Shown piece after piece: positions 63,798 to 64,000 of a DNA stretch of 64,000 nucleotides (the stretch's first letter is position 1; each line of letters opens with the position of its first letter). The notes below the pieces were generated by a model. That model was not told where the DNA came from, did no database searches, and worked only from the letters and a program-made list of their open reading frames with translations. A program made the translations under genes and the position numbers. The DNA is from Kordiimonadales bacterium IMCC3096 (GTDB taxonomy: Bacteria; Pseudomonadota; Alphaproteobacteria; Minwuiales; Minwuiaceae): contig CP018227.1 of assembly GCA_016865035.1 (NCBI GenBank), positions 900,001 to 964,000 on the forward strand, read 5' to 3'.

Positions 63798-64000
63798 TCA
63801 GCTCCCCAGTTCCAGAACGAAACCAACGCCGGTCTGAATGATAATGTCGACAAGCAGGAAGAACACGGATGCAAGCGCCACCATGATGAAGACCATCAGG
63901 GTGGTGATGCCGGTTTCCTTTCGCGTCGGATAGGTCACCTTGGCACCTTCCGCACGCACCTGCTGAAGGAACCGCAGCGGACCGGTACGCTTCTTCGCGG
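63798..64000 (-). CDS. secE: Preprotein translocase subunit SecE (5' part outside the window)
   Basis: Read on the minus strand from the right edge, the frame encodes the SecE C-terminal core: RTGPLRFLQQVRAEGAKVTYPTRKET, the conserved amphipathic helix and hinge, then one transmembrane helix (TLMVFIMVALASVFFLLVDIIIQ) and the end GFVLELGS, with TGA at 63800-63798. SecE clamps SecY in the translocon. The secE-nusG pair is nearly universal. Its start lies beyond base 64000. Confidence 0.93.
   Translation of the reverse strand, partial: AKKRTGPLRFLQQVRAEGAKVTYPTRKETGITTLMVFIMVALASVFFLLVDIIIQTGVGFVLELGS

Overview
The window is GC-rich chromosomal DNA from an alphaproteobacterium, most likely a Rhodospirillales-type environmental heterotroph. 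The evidence is the unbroken order secE-nusG-rplKAJL-rpoBC-rpsLG-fusA-tuf-S10/spc/alpha ribosomal genes, the short LID-less adenylate kinase encoded after secY, and the degP-rarA-crcB-rluC block after rplQ. No mobile element, phage, CRISPR array or rRNA operon is visible. The rank below class is inference.

Left part (1-15.5 kb), accessory metabolism. It holds a truncated VTT membrane protein and a Crp/Fnr regulator. These are followed by a three-gene aromatic-catabolism operon (a divergent shikimate dehydrogenase-like protein plus protocatechuate 3,4-dioxygenase beta and alpha) and two tandem tRNA-Leu genes (CAG, GAG). A tightly packed module follows: HCCA isomerase-family protein, catalytically degenerate DegP-like PDZ protein, SCP2-like protein, alpha/beta hydrolase and a membrane protein. 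Next come truA with an M20 peptidase, a cobalt-type nitrile hydratase operon (alpha, beta, accessory), an SDR, an SMP-30/gluconolactonase, a GNAT, a GhrA-like reductase and an orphan protein.

Middle part (15.5-33.2 kb). A minus-strand run encodes membrane-anchored cytochrome c, HisN-type phosphatase and a YejAABEF peptide/microcin-type ABC importer with two tandem binding proteins. A composite palindromic repeat sits between yejB and yejE. Then come kdsB and pheA on the plus strand, a penicillin-acylase-family lipoprotein, and rluC, crcB, rarA and degP chained by four-base overlaps.

Right part (33.2-64 kb). This is the transcription/translation supercluster, entirely on the minus strand: secE (partial), nusG, L11, L1, L10, L7/L12, RpoB, RpoC, S12, S7, EF-G, EF-Tu, then S10 through L17 with SecY, Adk and RpoA. 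Visible control signals include strong sigma-70-like promoters before rpsL and rpsM, an L10-leader-like structure, intrinsic terminators after rpoC and rplQ, and GC-rich hairpins in several intercistronic gaps (tuf/rpsJ, rplB/rpsS, rplO/secY, rpsK/rpoA, rplL/rpoB). RpsL and the RpoB rifampicin pocket carry wild-type drug-sensitive residues. No wholly new system is evident. The most unusual items are the protease-like protein lacking all three catalytic residues, the AroE-like protein lacking both substrate serines, the recurring intercistronic hairpins, and the palindromic repeat inside the yej operon.
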